A stretch of 64,000 bases of DNA, taken from Desulfuribacillus stibiiarsenatis (lineage in GTDB: Bacteria; Bacillota; Bacilli; Desulfuribacillales; Desulfuribacillaceae). This document shows positions 8,189 through 18,110 of the stretch, piece by piece. The DNA lies in assembly GCF_001742305.1 (NCBI RefSeq), contig NZ_MJAT01000035.1, positions 1 through 64,000 of the forward strand. Reading direction: 5' to 3'. How positions within the stretch are numbered: position 1 is the first letter of the stretch; each line of letters begins with the position of its first letter. The notes under the pieces were generated by a model. The model was not told where the DNA came from and did no database searches. It was given only the letters and a program-made list of their open reading frames with translations. The translations under genes and the position numbers were made by a program.

Positions 8189-8202
8189 AGGAGACGAACG
8201 CA

Positions 8203-9357
8203 ATGACAGAACAAATCCTGCCTCATGGTGGCATATTAATCAATAGAATCGCAGAAGATAAAGATGCATTACTTGCGCAGACGGCTCAAGCATTATCAAT
8301 CCCAATCGATAGTTGGACATTGTCTGATATCGAAATGATTGCAATTGGTGCCTTTAGCCCACTCACTGGATTCATGGGTTCCGTGGACTATCAAAATGTG
8401 CTAGCAAGCATGAGACTGGCAAACGGTCTTCCTTGGAGTATTCCAGTAACATTCGCAGTCGATGAGGCTACAGCGAGCCAAATCAATGTTGGCGATGCAG
8501 TACGTCTAGTAAACAAAGAAACAAGTGAGATATATGCCATAATGACAGTAGAAGAAGCATATAATTACGATAAGCAAAAAGAGGCAGAACGCGTATATCT
8601 AACGACTGATGAGGCGCATCCAGGGGTAAAAAGACTATATGATCGCGGAGAAATCTATCTAGCAGGACCAATTACACTATTGCAATCAAGAGACGATCGA
8701 CCATTCTCAGATTATTATTTTACACCAGAACAAACGAGAAAAGAATTTGCTGCGCGTGGATGGAAGACGATCGTAGGTTTCCAGACGCGCAATCCAGTTC
8801 ATAGAGCGCATGAATATATTCAAAAGAGTGCGTTAGAAATCGTTGACGGATTATTCTTAAATCCATTAGTTGGGGATACGAAAGAAGACGATGTTCCTGC
8901 TGATATACGAATGGAAAGCTATGAAGTCCTACTGAAAAATTATTATCCATTACATCGTACATTTTTAGGTATCTATCCTGCTGCTATGCGTTATGCAGGT
9001 CCGAGGGAAGCTATTTTCCATGCGATCGTGCGCAAAAACTATGGCTGTACACATTTTATTGTCGGCCGTGACCATGCAGGGGTAGGAGACTATTATGGTA
9101 CCTATGATGCACAATATATATTCTCTCACTACGATAAGGATGAGTTAGAGATCACGCCATTGTTTTTTGAGCATAGCTTCTATTGCAAAAAATGTGAAGG
9201 TATGGCGTCGTTCAAAACTTGTCCGCATACGGCAGAAGATCGCTTAACATTAAGCGGGACAAAAGTAAGAGAATTATTAAGAAATGGGCAAAGACCACCA
9301 CAACAATTCACGCGACCAGAGGTTGCCGATGTGTTAATAAAAGGTCTATCCTCGTAA
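8203..9357 (+). CDS. sat: Sulfate adenylyltransferase (ATP sulfurylase)
   Basis: A 384-residue enzyme that activates sulfate with ATP to APS and pyrophosphate. The nucleotide-binding motif [10 protein letters not shown] is at 194-203 and the second conserved block [12 protein letters not shown] near 289. The C-terminal CKKC...C..H cluster matches the zinc site of the homomeric bacterial and archaeal Sat family. Length is typical. It is the last gene of the operon, 14 bases after aprB with AAGGAG upstream of the ATG. With the AprAB-like proteins and sulfite reductase the operon encodes a full route from sulfate to sulfide without PAPS. Confidence 0.95.
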   Translation: MTEQILPHGGILINRIAEDKDALLAQTAQALSIPIDSWTLSDIEMIAIGAFSPLTGFMGSVDYQNVLASMRLANGLPWSIPVTFAVDEATASQINVGDAVRLVNKETSEIYAIMTVEEAYNYDKQKEAERVYLTTDEAHPGVKRLYDRGEIYLAGPITLLQSRDDRPFSDYYFTPEQTRKEFAARGWKTIVGFQTRNPVHRAHEYIQKSALEIVDGLFLNPLVGDTKEDDVPADIRMESYEVLLKNYYPLHRTFLGIYPAAMRYAGPREAIFHAIVRKNYGCTHFIVGRDHAGVGDYYGTYDAQYIFSHYDKDELEITPLFFEHSFYCKKCEGMASFKTCPHTAEDRLTLSGTKVRELLRNGQRPPQQFTRPEVADVLIKGLSS

Positions 9358-9500
9358 TTTTTCACTATATTCGATAGCTTTTCAGAAATCATTCGTATGC
9401 ATTGGAAGGATTTTATAATTATTTTGTTGAAATATATTATGAAATCTTCCGTTTTGTGATAGGATTGAAATAAGGATTTATCTGGAAAGCAGGTTGAATT

Positions 9501-10316
9501 ATGGGTGAATACGAAGTGACAGGGATGTTCAATGACTTTAAAGACCTGATCGATATATTTTTGGTCAGTTTTGTCTTATATAAATTAATAGTTCTCATTC
9601 GAGGAACAAGGGCCGTTCAGCTACTGCAAGGGGTAATTGTCATTATTTTGGCAACTGCCCTCAGTAGCTATTTTGAGTTTCGGGCATTAAATTGGTTATT
9701 AGATAAGACATTGACAACCTTCTTTTTCGCGATTCCGGTGGTATTTCAGCCAGAGCTACGTCGTGCGCTAGAACAGCTTGGTCGCGGTAGCTTTTTTCGC
9801 AGTTCGAATCAAGATGAAGGCTTGCTAGCGGAGACAATTAAAGAAATTGTCACATCGTCTACGTCGTTATCCAAGAATAAAATTGGCGGTCTTATTGTAA
9901 TTGAGGGAGAATCAGGCCTCAATGATTTTACAGAGACGGGTACTGGATTAGGAGCAGAAGTGAGCTCTCAGTTACTGATCAACATATTCATTCCGAATAC
10001 ACCATTACATGACGGCGCTGTTATTATTCGCAAAGATAAGATTCTTGCGGCTGCATGTTACTTGCCACTGAGTGAAAACCCATTCATCAGCAAAGCCTTA
10101 GGCACTCGCCATCGTGCTGCGATTGGAATTAGCGAGCAATCAGATGCCCTTTCGATTATCGTTTCAGAGGAAACGGGACAGATTTCAATTGCATTAAATG
10201 GTCAATTATATCGTGATTTAGATGAGAAGTCTCTGCAAGAGAGATTAATGAAACACATGGTAACGCCAAAGACGAAGGCACCTTTCTGGTTAAGGAGGAT
10301 GTCTAAGAATGGATAA
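9501..10316 (+). CDS. cdaA: Diadenylate cyclase CdaA (c-di-AMP synthase)
   Basis: A 271-residue membrane protein with hydrophobic helices in the first 85 residues and a DAC catalytic domain carrying the DGA motif (PLHDGAVIIR) and the RHR motif (GTRHRAAIG). It condenses two ATP to c-di-AMP, which controls potassium and osmolyte transport and cell wall homeostasis in Firmicutes. It overlaps the YbbR/CdaR gene by eight bases, and glmM follows two genes later, the conserved cdaA-cdaR-glmM arrangement of Bacilli. Confidence 0.95.
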   Translation: MGEYEVTGMFNDFKDLIDIFLVSFVLYKLIVLIRGTRAVQLLQGVIVIILATALSSYFEFRALNWLLDKTLTTFFFAIPVVFQPELRRALEQLGRGSFFRSSNQDEGLLAETIKEIVTSSTSLSKNKIGGLIVIEGESGLNDFTETGTGLGAEVSSQLLINIFIPNTPLHDGAVIIRKDKILAAACYLPLSENPFISKALGTRHRAAIGISEQSDALSIIVSEETGQISIALNGQLYRDLDEKSLQERLMKHMVTPKTKAPFWLRRMSKNG

Positions 10317-11502
10317 ATGGCTACAGAGTAATATGTTTGCGAAGATTTTTGCCGTTATGCTAGCTGTTCTCTTATGGCTAGTCGTCAACGCCGATGACGG
10401 AACGGTCCAGCCAAGTGTGACTGAGCATGAGTATAAGGTACCGATTACATATCTCTATGATGATACGCAGTTCGCGATCATGGTAGAAACAGAAAACGTA
10501 GATATTTTGCTACGGGGACACCCTTTAGACATCCGTAGAGTCTTTCCAGGTTCGCTGAAAGTTGTAGCCGATGCCATGGAATTAGAGCAAGGGACTCATA
10601 CTCTGCAATTACAGTTAGAAGGAATTCCGACAGGTGTGCAAGCATCAATTCATCCAGCAGAGGTGACGATAGCTCTTGATCGTAAGACAACAGTAGAGAT
10701 GCCGGTCCAGATTGTTCTACAAGGGGTTGTTGCACCTGGGTTTACCGTTGGTCAACCGATCATCTCTCCGAGCAGAATCTTTGTCACGGGGACAGAGGAG
10801 AACTTAGAGAGAATCCAATCGATTACTGCCCAGATTGTAATTCAGGATGCAAGGGCGGCCATAGAACAAACAGTAAGAGTTCGTGCGTTTGATGCACAAG
10901 GCAATGAAGTACAAGTAGACATTAACCCAGCGGTGGTCGATGTAACGGTACCAGTCTCAAGTCCATTTAAAGAACTGCCACTGAATTTGCATTACGAAGG
11001 TTACCCTGCGCAAGGGTTTAGCGTGAGTCGTGTCTTGCCATCACTCGAAGCGGTTACCATTTTTGGGCCACAGGAAGAAATCGATCGTTATGAGTACTTC
11101 CCTGTACCAATAATTTCAATTGAAGGATTATCACAAACGTCAACAGTTGACAAGCAATTGCCGGTCTTAGAAGGAGTCACACAGATTCAGCCGGAATCGA
11201 TTTCTTTTACTGTGGAAGTCGTCGCGTCAGAAACTAGAAGACTAGAGAACATCCCGATATTGATGAACGGCTTAGGGGATAATATAAACGTCAAAATGGA
11301 ATTGCAGAATCTTGATGTCTCATTTGAAGCGGCACCAGAGCGTTTGAAAAACCTCAAAAAAGAAGATATTCAAGTCTTCATCGACGTAAGCAATAAGACC
11401 TTGGGAGAACATGTGATTCCAATTCAAATTGTTACCCCTAGATTTGTAAAACCATTTGACTTACAGACCAATGAAGTAAAAGTAACGATTGAACGGAGAT
11501 AG
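10309..11502 (+). CDS. cdaR: YbbR-domain protein, CdaA regulator
   Basis: A 397-residue protein with one N-terminal membrane helix (about 8-27, FAKIFAVMLAVLLWLVVNAD) and an extracellular part made of repeated YbbR domains. In Bacilli this protein binds CdaA and modulates its activity. The ATG lies inside the end of cdaA (8-base overlap) with AAGGAGG upstream, which indicates translational coupling. Confidence 0.93.
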   Translation: MDKWLQSNMFAKIFAVMLAVLLWLVVNADDGTVQPSVTEHEYKVPITYLYDDTQFAIMVETENVDILLRGHPLDIRRVFPGSLKVVADAMELEQGTHTLQLQLEGIPTGVQASIHPAEVTIALDRKTTVEMPVQIVLQGVVAPGFTVGQPIISPSRIFVTGTEENLERIQSITAQIVIQDARAAIEQTVRVRAFDAQGNEVQVDINPAVVDVTVPVSSPFKELPLNLHYEGYPAQGFSVSRVLPSLEAVTIFGPQEEIDRYEYFPVPIISIEGLSQTSTVDKQLPVLEGVTQIQPESISFTVEVVASETRRLENIPILMNGLGDNINVKMELQNLDVSFEAAPERLKNLKKEDIQVFIDVSNKTLGEHVIPIQIVTPRFVKPFDLQTNEVKVTIERR

Positions 11503-11513
11503 GTGATTGTAGT

Positions 11514-13154
11514 ATGTTGAAAATATCAAATATAAAACTTCCAATAGGGCATGATTCACATGCCCTTCTTCATGCCATCATAAAGGAGTTGAAAGTCAAT
11601 AAAGAACAAATTCAGCAGTATCAAATATTGAAACGATCACTCGATGCGCGTAAGAAAGATCAATTGCATTTTGTATACCAAGTCGTAGTTACTTGTCAGG
11701 ATGAACGAAAAATTCTTCAGAACAAACGGTTGAAAAACATAGAACCATATCAAGAAACAACACCGATTTCACTTAATATCGGGGATAAGCCTATGCAACA
11801 TCGTCCAGTAATAGTTGGGAGCGGCCCAGCGGGACTCATGGCCGGGATTATCCTAGCAGAATACGGATATCGCCCAATCATCCTCGAACGAGGAAAAGAT
11901 GTAGACCGCCGCGCTAAAGATATTGATGAGTTTTGGCAGACAGGAAAGCTCAATCCAGAGTCGAATATTCAATTCGGTGAAGGTGGCGCGGGGACCTTTT
12001 CTGATGGAAAGCTTACGACTAGAATTCGTGACACAAGAATTGATCATGTGTATGATTACTTAATAAAAGCAGGTGCCCCAGAGGAAATTAGTTATATCAA
12101 TAAACCGCACATCGGAACAGACATCCTTCGTAACGTAGTAAAGAGCCTACGGGATATGGTATTGAATGCCGGAGGGGAAATTCGCTTTGAACATAAAGTA
12201 GTAGATATCGAACTTGAGAATCAAAAAGTAGTAGGAGTACATGTACATGCCTCTGACAAGCATGAAACGACATATATAGAGACGAATCACGTGATACTAG
12301 CGATTGGTCATAGCGCGAGGGATACATTCCATATGCTGAATGAGAAGAATGTAGCGATGGACCCGAAAAGTCTCGCCATAGGTGTTCGGATTGAACATCC
12401 TCAGACAATGGTGAACCAATCGCAGTATGGTGAATATTATGATCATAAAGATCTAGGCGCAGCAGAATACCAGCTCGTCCGTAAGAAAGATGAATCACTA
12501 GACCGAACTGTCTACTCTTTTTGCATGTGCCCAGGAGGAATCGTGGTTGCGGCGGCATCAGAGGATGGCGGTGTTGTCACCAACGGTATGAGCTACCATG
12601 CGCGGGATCTACAAAACGCCAATTCTGCATTAGTGGTCAACATTGACCCTGAAGACTATGGGTTTCAGCCAGGAAAATCCCCTTTACTTGGGTTAGAATA
12701 TTTGAGAAAATGGGAAAGGCAAGCCTATGAAGTTGGGGGTCGTAACTTCTTTGCACCGGCCCAGCTTGTTCGTGATTTTTTGGAGGGGCAGCCGACCACA
12801 GACTTATCGCAATCAAGCGTAATACCCTCGTATAAACCGGGTGTCACACCCGCTGACCTGCGGGAATGTCTACCTGAGTTCGTAATCGACGCCTTGAAAC
12901 AAGCAATCCGTGATTTTGGTAAACGAATGCCTGGTTTCGATTTTGGCGATGCAATATTGACGGGGATAGAAACTCGAACGTCTTCGCCATTGCGTATTCA
13001 CCGTAAGGAATCGGGAGAGTCAATCAATACTGCGGGATTGTACCCCACAGGGGAAGGTGCTGGATACGCTGGTGGAATCATAAGTGCGGCCGTAGACGGT
13101 TTGAAAATAGCAGAATCAATGATCCAGTCTTACTCGAACCAATCGTTTCAATAA
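11514..13154 (+). CDS. NAD(P)/FAD-dependent oxidoreductase (uncharacterised dehydrogenase family)
   Basis: A 546-residue flavoprotein. About 90 residues of a mixed N-terminal domain precede an FAD Rossmann motif (VIVGSGPAGLMAGIILAEYG, from about residue 99). A second FAD-contact region lies near the C terminus (GLYPTGEGAGYAGGIISAAVDG). It matches the family often annotated as NAD(FAD)-utilising dehydrogenase; the substrate is unknown. It lies between cdaR and glmM, an arrangement that is not part of the conserved cda-glmM set, so it may be an insertion or share the operon. Confidence 0.85.
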   Translation: MLKISNIKLPIGHDSHALLHAIIKELKVNKEQIQQYQILKRSLDARKKDQLHFVYQVVVTCQDERKILQNKRLKNIEPYQETTPISLNIGDKPMQHRPVIVGSGPAGLMAGIILAEYGYRPIILERGKDVDRRAKDIDEFWQTGKLNPESNIQFGEGGAGTFSDGKLTTRIRDTRIDHVYDYLIKAGAPEEISYINKPHIGTDILRNVVKSLRDMVLNAGGEIRFEHKVVDIELENQKVVGVHVHASDKHETTYIETNHVILAIGHSARDTFHMLNEKNVAMDPKSLAIGVRIEHPQTMVNQSQYGEYYDHKDLGAAEYQLVRKKDESLDRTVYSFCMCPGGIVVAAASEDGGVVTNGMSYHARDLQNANSALVVNIDPEDYGFQPGKSPLLGLEYLRKWERQAYEVGGRNFFAPAQLVRDFLEGQPTTDLSQSSVIPSYKPGVTPADLRECLPEFVIDALKQAIRDFGKRMPGFDFGDAILTGIETRTSSPLRIHRKESGESINTAGLYPTGEGAGYAGGIISAAVDGLKIAESMIQSYSNQSFQ

Positions 13155-13367
13155 TGGAACCCAAATAGTCAAGATGGATAATGGGACTTCGGCAACACTA
13201 GGGAAATAAAGAACGTTAGATACATGTATTGGTGTAGAGCAATAAATGCAAAATATAATTCTCGGAAAATGTAGGATAGTGTTCGGATAAGTAGGATGGG
13301 ATTCGGTGAAATGTAAGGTATAATTTGGAATAAGTAGGTTAGATTTTAGAAAGTAGTAGGTGACAAT
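13155..13367. other. Gap before glmM with a candidate -10 element
   Basis: A 213-base gap that contains GTAGGAT/AGTAGG-type near repeats and a TATAAT at 13319-13324 without a convincing -35. glmM may have its own promoter here. Nothing codes. Confidence 0.45.
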
Positions 13368-14714
13368 ATGGGAGTATTTTTTGGAACAGATGGAATCCGC
13401 GGCGTTGCGAATCAAGAACTGACACCTGAGCTAGCATTTCGTTTGGGAAAAGCTGCAGGTCATGTATTATGCAAAGAAGCTAAAGGGTGTAGCATCATTA
13501 TCGGCAAAGATTCTAGGCTTTCAAGTGATATGTTGGAAAATGCATTAGCATCAGGACTGATGTCTGTAGGTGTTAACATATTAAAGCTGGGACTTGTACC
13601 TACACCCGCAGTATCATTTTTAGTGCAACATTATCAGGCATTGGCTGGGGCGATGATTAGTGCATCACATAACCCGTATCCAGACAATGGCATTAAGCTG
13701 TTTAATCACTTAGGACTTAAACTCTCAGAAGCGCTAGAGGAATCCATCGAACAATACTTAATCGACGATGCATTGTATCAACAGATTCCGCGTCAGACCC
13801 ATGATAAGATTGGCAAATGCAGATACATCCACGATGGAGTAGACATCTACGCTAACCATCTAAAGTCGACAGTTAGTAGCTCGTTTGCAGGTATGAAAAT
13901 TGTCTTAGATTGCGCCAATGGATCTGCCAGTGAGCTAGCACCGAAGATATTTGCTGCACTCGGTGCAGAGATTATCTGTCTATTTAATCAACCGACTGGC
14001 ATTAACATTAACGCAGATTGTGGGTCTACCCATATTCAAGAATTGAAGAACAGTGTGTTTGAAGTACAAGCTGACATAGGATTCGCGTTTGATGGGGATG
14101 CTGATCGCTTAATCGCGGTCGATTCTTTAGGGAATATAGTGGATGGCGACTATATCTTAGCGATTTGCGGCAAAGATATGAAGGAACGCGGAAAGCTTGT
14201 AGATAACACAGTAGTTACTACAGTAATGGCGAACATGGGCTTGTTCGTGGCAGTAGAGGAGCTACAAATCCGTACTGACCAAACCAAAGTCGGTGACAAA
14301 TATGTGCTAGAAGCAATGATACAACATGGATATACTTTAGGTGGAGAACAGTCAGGGCATATTATATTCCTTGAATATGGTAAAACAGGCGATGGGATTT
14401 TAACGGCATTACAGATTGCTGATTTAGTCGTACGTAAGAAGAAGCCGTTACATGAGTTGTGCCAAGTTATGCGCAAGTACCCGCAATTGTTAGTGAACAT
14501 TCGTGTCAATGATAAGGATGCATTACACACCAACCCTGCAATTAAAGAAGCGATTGTTAAGAATGAGCAAAAGCTAGGGAATAGCGGACGCGTGTTAGTC
14601 CGTCCGTCGGGTACAGAACCTTTAGTAAGGGTTATGGCGGAAGGTCCAGATGAAGAACAGTTGCTATTGATTGTCAATGAAATTGTAGATGTAATTAAGA
14701 AAGAATTAGTATAG
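13368..14714 (+). CDS. glmM: Phosphoglucosamine mutase GlmM
   Basis: A 448-residue enzyme converting glucosamine-6-phosphate to glucosamine-1-phosphate for peptidoglycan precursor synthesis. The phosphoserine loop ISASHNP places the catalytic serine at S100, the metal-binding loop is DGDADR, and the sugar loop GGEQSGHI and the C-terminal phosphate loop RPSGTEP are all present. Length is normal. In Firmicutes GlmM binds CdaA and links c-di-AMP to wall synthesis. A decayed copy of parts of its 3' half lies at 16282. Confidence 0.97.
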   Translation: MGVFFGTDGIRGVANQELTPELAFRLGKAAGHVLCKEAKGCSIIIGKDSRLSSDMLENALASGLMSVGVNILKLGLVPTPAVSFLVQHYQALAGAMISASHNPYPDNGIKLFNHLGLKLSEALEESIEQYLIDDALYQQIPRQTHDKIGKCRYIHDGVDIYANHLKSTVSSSFAGMKIVLDCANGSASELAPKIFAALGAEIICLFNQPTGININADCGSTHIQELKNSVFEVQADIGFAFDGDADRLIAVDSLGNIVDGDYILAICGKDMKERGKLVDNTVVTTVMANMGLFVAVEELQIRTDQTKVGDKYVLEAMIQHGYTLGGEQSGHIIFLEYGKTGDGILTALQIADLVVRKKKPLHELCQVMRKYPQLLVNIRVNDKDALHTNPAIKEAIVKNEQKLGNSGRVLVRPSGTEPLVRVMAEGPDEEQLLLIVNEIVDVIKKELV

Positions 14715-14792
14715 GGCGAAATAAGAGCAACTAGAGTTCAGGTGTAGTAAAAGCTCTGTCTGAACTAAGTTTCTTTAGAATATGTGATAAGA

Positions 14793-14840
14793 AAACCAGG
14801 TTATTATGGTGCAAGATACGCCATTGATACCCGGTTTTTT
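14793..14840 (+). terminator. Terminator after glmM
   Basis: An imperfect long hairpin (arms CCAGGTT...GGTG and CGCC...ACCCGG) is flanked by an A-run before and a six-T run after. It ends the cdaA-glmM unit. Confidence 0.75.
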
Positions 14841-15009
14841 GCATTTCATACATTGATTTCTACCATTCGGACAATTTTTATCACAAAGTGCGGGAATTAT
14901 CGTATTGTTATAATACAGAAACAAAATAATATTAAGTGTTCCAATGAAAAATTAAAAATATAAGGGTACAAACAAATAAATATAGCACATTTTAGAAGGA
15001 GACAACACG

Positions 15010-16278
15010 ATGAAAACGAATAAAAATAGATGGCTCATCGCATTTTCAGCTATCTCAATTCACCTCTCTATTGGCGCAGCATACGCATACAGTGTATATA
15101 AGATTCCTATCCATGATAGTTTGGGCTGGAGTATGACTGAAATTACCCTTGCTTTTACGCTTATGATGGCACTTGCTGGATTATCTGCTGCTTTTTTTGG
15201 TAGTTTTGTAGAAAATATGGGCCCACGGAAGTCGACTATTACAGCTGCCGTGCTATTTAGCATTGGACAAGCAGGTGCTGGAGTCTCAATTGCAGTGGAT
15301 TCACTGGCACTTTTTATCCTCACTTATGGTCTACTCAGTGGCCTTGGTTTAGGGATTGGCTATATTGCTCCTGTATCTACGCTAGTGAAATGGTTTCCAG
15401 ATCGTAGAGGATTTGCGACGGGAATGGCAGTTTTAGGATTTGGGGCTGGGGCACTTTTAACAGCACCAGTAGCTGCAAAGTTGATATTGGCAGTGGGTAT
15501 CTCGAATACATTTTACATTCTTGGTGCTAGTTATTTTGTAATTATGATCTTGGGTGCTTCTTACATAGCACCTCCACCAGAAGGGTGGATGCCGAAGGGA
15601 ATGCAGGACGCTATCGCATCTGGAAGAAGAGCAAAAATAGCAGATTTAGCACAATTAACGCAAAGAGAAGCAGTTCGAACCAAACGTTTTTGGATGTTAT
15701 GGGCTATGATGCTTGTTAACACCTCTGCCGGGATTATGATGATTTCTGTAGCTTCCCCAATGGCTCAAGAAGTTGTTGGATTATCTGCTGTAGCAGCAGG
15801 AACAATGGTTGGATTTATGGGCCTCTTTAATGGGGGAGGTAGACTCCTGTGGGCGACCATCTCTGACTATATTGGACGACGTCACATATACATGATATTC
15901 TTTGTGTTACAAATTTTAGCGTTTATCACGCTTACGATGACAACAAATGCGATTTTGTTCCAGCTGCTTATATTGATTGTTGTGAGCTGTTATGGTGGCG
16001 GGTTTTCCAACCTACCTGCTTTTATTGCAGATATGTTTGGCGTAAAAAGGCTAGGTGCTATTCATGGCTATCTGCTAACAACATGGTCTATGGGAGGAAT
16101 TCTAGGACCGCTATTAGTGTCAATTATTAAGGAGCAAACGGGTAGTTACCTTCCTGTATTCTATCTTTTTACCGCCTTGATGTGTGTGTCACTCATGATT
16201 TCTATCTTTCTTAAAGCCGACATTAAGAAACTGGAAGCAGCAAATAAAGAAAAGCAATTGCTTGCAAATGCTGCCTAG
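15010..16278 (+). CDS. MFS transporter, oxalate/formate antiporter (OFA) family
   Basis: A 422-residue membrane protein with about twelve hydrophobic helices. The pattern GLGLGIGYIAPVSTLVKWFP followed by DRRGFATGMAVLGFGAGA is characteristic of OFA-type carboxylate antiporters, and the second half has a matching domain (NLPAFIADMFGVKRLGAIHG). The substrate is probably a small organic anion, but this cannot be settled here. It stands alone, preceded by AGAAGGAG, between glmM and a decayed glmM fragment, which suggests that it entered between two copies of glmM. Confidence 0.88.
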   Translation: MKTNKNRWLIAFSAISIHLSIGAAYAYSVYKIPIHDSLGWSMTEITLAFTLMMALAGLSAAFFGSFVENMGPRKSTITAAVLFSIGQAGAGVSIAVDSLALFILTYGLLSGLGLGIGYIAPVSTLVKWFPDRRGFATGMAVLGFGAGALLTAPVAAKLILAVGISNTFYILGASYFVIMILGASYIAPPPEGWMPKGMQDAIASGRRAKIADLAQLTQREAVRTKRFWMLWAMMLVNTSAGIMMISVASPMAQEVVGLSAVAAGTMVGFMGLFNGGGRLLWATISDYIGRRHIYMIFFVLQILAFITLTMTTNAILFQLLILIVVSCYGGGFSNLPAFIADMFGVKRLGAIHGYLLTTWSMGGILGPLLVSIIKEQTGSYLPVFYLFTALMCVSLMISIFLKADIKKLEAANKEKQLLANAA

Positions 16279-16281
16279 AAA

Positions 16282-16380
16282 AGGCGACTGGATTTTAAAG
16301 GCGTTACAAATCGCAGATAATTTTAATTTATCCATAATTATCGTCAATGAAATTGTCGATGTAGTGAATTAGAAATTAGC
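16282..16380 (+). pseudogene. Decayed glmM remnant (two 3'-half segments fused by deletion)
   Basis: Two short blocks resemble the real glmM. 16284-16322 resembles 14388-14426 (the ILTALQIAD region). 16337-16372 resembles 14665-14702 (the IVNEIVDV region just before the stop). The order is kept and the intervening coding sequence is missing. The reading stays open from ILKALQIAD to IIIVNEIVDVVN and then stops. There is no start, and the fragment is too small to work. A terminator follows at 16423, where a glmM terminator would be expected. Confidence 0.75.
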
Positions 16381-16422
16381 GAAGCATAATAGTAATATGA
16401 AATACAAATCATAAGACAAGCT

Positions 16423-16457
16423 AAAGCAGCGAATTAGATTATCTTGCTGCTTTTTTT
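16423..16457 (+). terminator. Rho-independent terminator
   Basis: Stem AAAGCAGC / GCTGCTTT with a 15-base loop, followed by a T-run. It ends the transporter transcript and may originally have belonged to the lost glmM copy. Confidence 0.85.
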
Positions 16458-16596
16458 AATTCTGAAAAATAAACGTATAGTTAAATTTCTTGCTTGTAAT
16501 ATTTTGACACTCAATAAACTTAGTAATACTATGTATTTACAGGGATTTTTAAAGCAATATAAATGCATATGAATAATTGTTAAGGAGGATTTGAAA

Positions 16597-17850
16597 ATGA
16601 ATAAACAATGGAAGAAAACGAATGTTTTAGCTAAGATGTGTATTGTTGGGTTACTTGTCAGTTTGCTATTTGTAGGCTGTGCTCCAAGACATAATACGGA
16701 CCATCAACCAGACCCAGAATCAGTATTCTCAGAAGAAACAATGTACATAGCAACTAAGAACACATCTAGAATTGTGGGTTCCAGTGCTGAAGAAATATCG
16801 ATCTCTACGTCAAGAATGATATGGCCTTCTACGAATACAGGAACAAGACCGAATGTTGTACTGGTAGCCCCAGTGGAGAGTTGGCAGGCACAACTGATAG
16901 CTTTGAACTTGGTTCATCATCCAAGTGATGGTCCGCTTCTAGTCACGAGTCAGTCAGATATATCGGATTCAATTATGAATGAGCTAATGAGACTCAATCC
17001 ATTAGGAGCCGAAGATGGCACACAAGTAATTGCGGTAGGCATGGAAGACACTGCAGTTGAACTACTTGCTGGACATTTTCAGGTGTACACAATAAATGCT
17101 GATAATATTTTTGGACTTGCTAGAGAAATTGATACATATTACGCTGAGATAAGCGGAGAGTTACCGCTGTCCGTAATCATATCGACGGCAGAAAATGCAG
17201 CGTACGCATTGCCGGCAGGAGCTTGGATATCCCACATGCCAGAACCACTATTATATGTGACGCAAGCAGACGTCCCAGGGGAAACGCGTGAAGCGTTAGA
17301 AAAACGCCAAGGGAAAGCAAACATATATCTATTAGGTCCTGAAGATGCAATCAACCCTACTGTAGAGGATGTTCTTCGACAATACGGAAGTGTTGTTAGG
17401 ATAGCAGGGGATAATCCAATCACCAATTCTATAAAATTCGCACAATACTATGACCAACAAACAGGTTTTGGCTGGAATATATCGAAACCAGGACATGGTA
17501 TAATCTTAGCAAATAGTCAATTTTCACAAGAATCAATTGCTGCATCAGCACTCGCTCATCGTGGAAAACATGCTCCGATGCTGCTGACGGAAGCTGGTCA
17601 GGCACCTAAACAATTGTCAGCGTATCTAGGAGAATTGAAACCTTTGTTTCAACAGACACCAACAGAAGGACCGTATAACCACCTTTACATTGTGGGATTG
17701 ACAAATTGGATTAGCTGGGAGCAACAAGGCGACTTAGATCATCTCGTTGAAATAGAATCAGCTGATGGGGAAGGCCATGGAGCCCATGGTAATAGAGAAA
17801 ATCAAAACACAAATCAGCATCCGATGAATAATGGAACAATGAATCATTAA
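16597..17850 (+). CDS. Lipoprotein with cell-wall-binding-repeat-2-like domain
   Basis: A 417-residue exported lipoprotein. The signal peptide has a KKTN-type charged start and a hydrophobic stretch ending in the lipobox LFVGC, so C28 would be lipidated. The body shows repeated segments of the type VVLVAP...SWQAQLIALNLVHHPSDGPLLVT and IYLLGPEDAINPTVEDVL, reminiscent of cell-wall-binding repeat 2 proteins. The C-terminal tail is rich in His, Asn and Gly. I chose the ATG at 16597, eight bases after AAGGAGG, over a TTG six bases upstream that is too close to that site. Function is unknown. Confidence 0.78.
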   Translation: MNKQWKKTNVLAKMCIVGLLVSLLFVGCAPRHNTDHQPDPESVFSEETMYIATKNTSRIVGSSAEEISISTSRMIWPSTNTGTRPNVVLVAPVESWQAQLIALNLVHHPSDGPLLVTSQSDISDSIMNELMRLNPLGAEDGTQVIAVGMEDTAVELLAGHFQVYTINADNIFGLAREIDTYYAEISGELPLSVIISTAENAAYALPAGAWISHMPEPLLYVTQADVPGETREALEKRQGKANIYLLGPEDAINPTVEDVLRQYGSVVRIAGDNPITNSIKFAQYYDQQTGFGWNISKPGHGIILANSQFSQESIAASALAHRGKHAPMLLTEAGQAPKQLSAYLGELKPLFQQTPTEGPYNHLYIVGLTNWISWEQQGDLDHLVEIESADGEGHGAHGNRENQNTNQHPMNNGTMNH

Positions 17851-17888
17851 TGACCAGAAATAGTACTATTGCACAAAAAGCAAAAATG

Positions 17889-17914
17889 CGGCATACTGTA
17901 ATGTATGCCGTTTT
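17889..17914 (+). terminator. Terminator after the lipoprotein gene
   Basis: Perfect eight-base stem CGGCATAC / GTATGCCG with a TGTAAT loop and TTTTAT tail. Confidence 0.88.
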
Positions 17915-17939
17915 ATATTGCTAGTAGATTTTTATGTAT

Positions 17940-18110
17940 GTCAATAGCGCCAGGACTGAATATTCAGTTGACGAGGTGAAGGTGATCGAACAATTCGGCG
18001 GATGCCTTCCAGTATTAGCCTATGCTGCAAGAGATGAACGAAAAACATTGGGCGACCAGTGGATACAAGGGACTCTCAAGGCTAAGTCTAACTAAGCTCA
18101 CAACGGCAAA
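17940..18110 (+). ncRNA. glmS ribozyme-riboswitch
   Basis: The leader of glmS carries the conserved core of the glmS ribozyme: AGCGCCAGGACTG at the 5' end, then CAGTTGACGAGG, then ATCGAACAATTCGGCGGATGCC. Self-cleavage is expected just before G17947 and is activated by glucosamine-6-phosphate, which destabilises the glmS mRNA when the product is abundant. The 3' boundary is approximate. Its presence also argues against an upstream start of glmS at 18022, which would lie inside the ribozyme. Confidence 0.93.
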
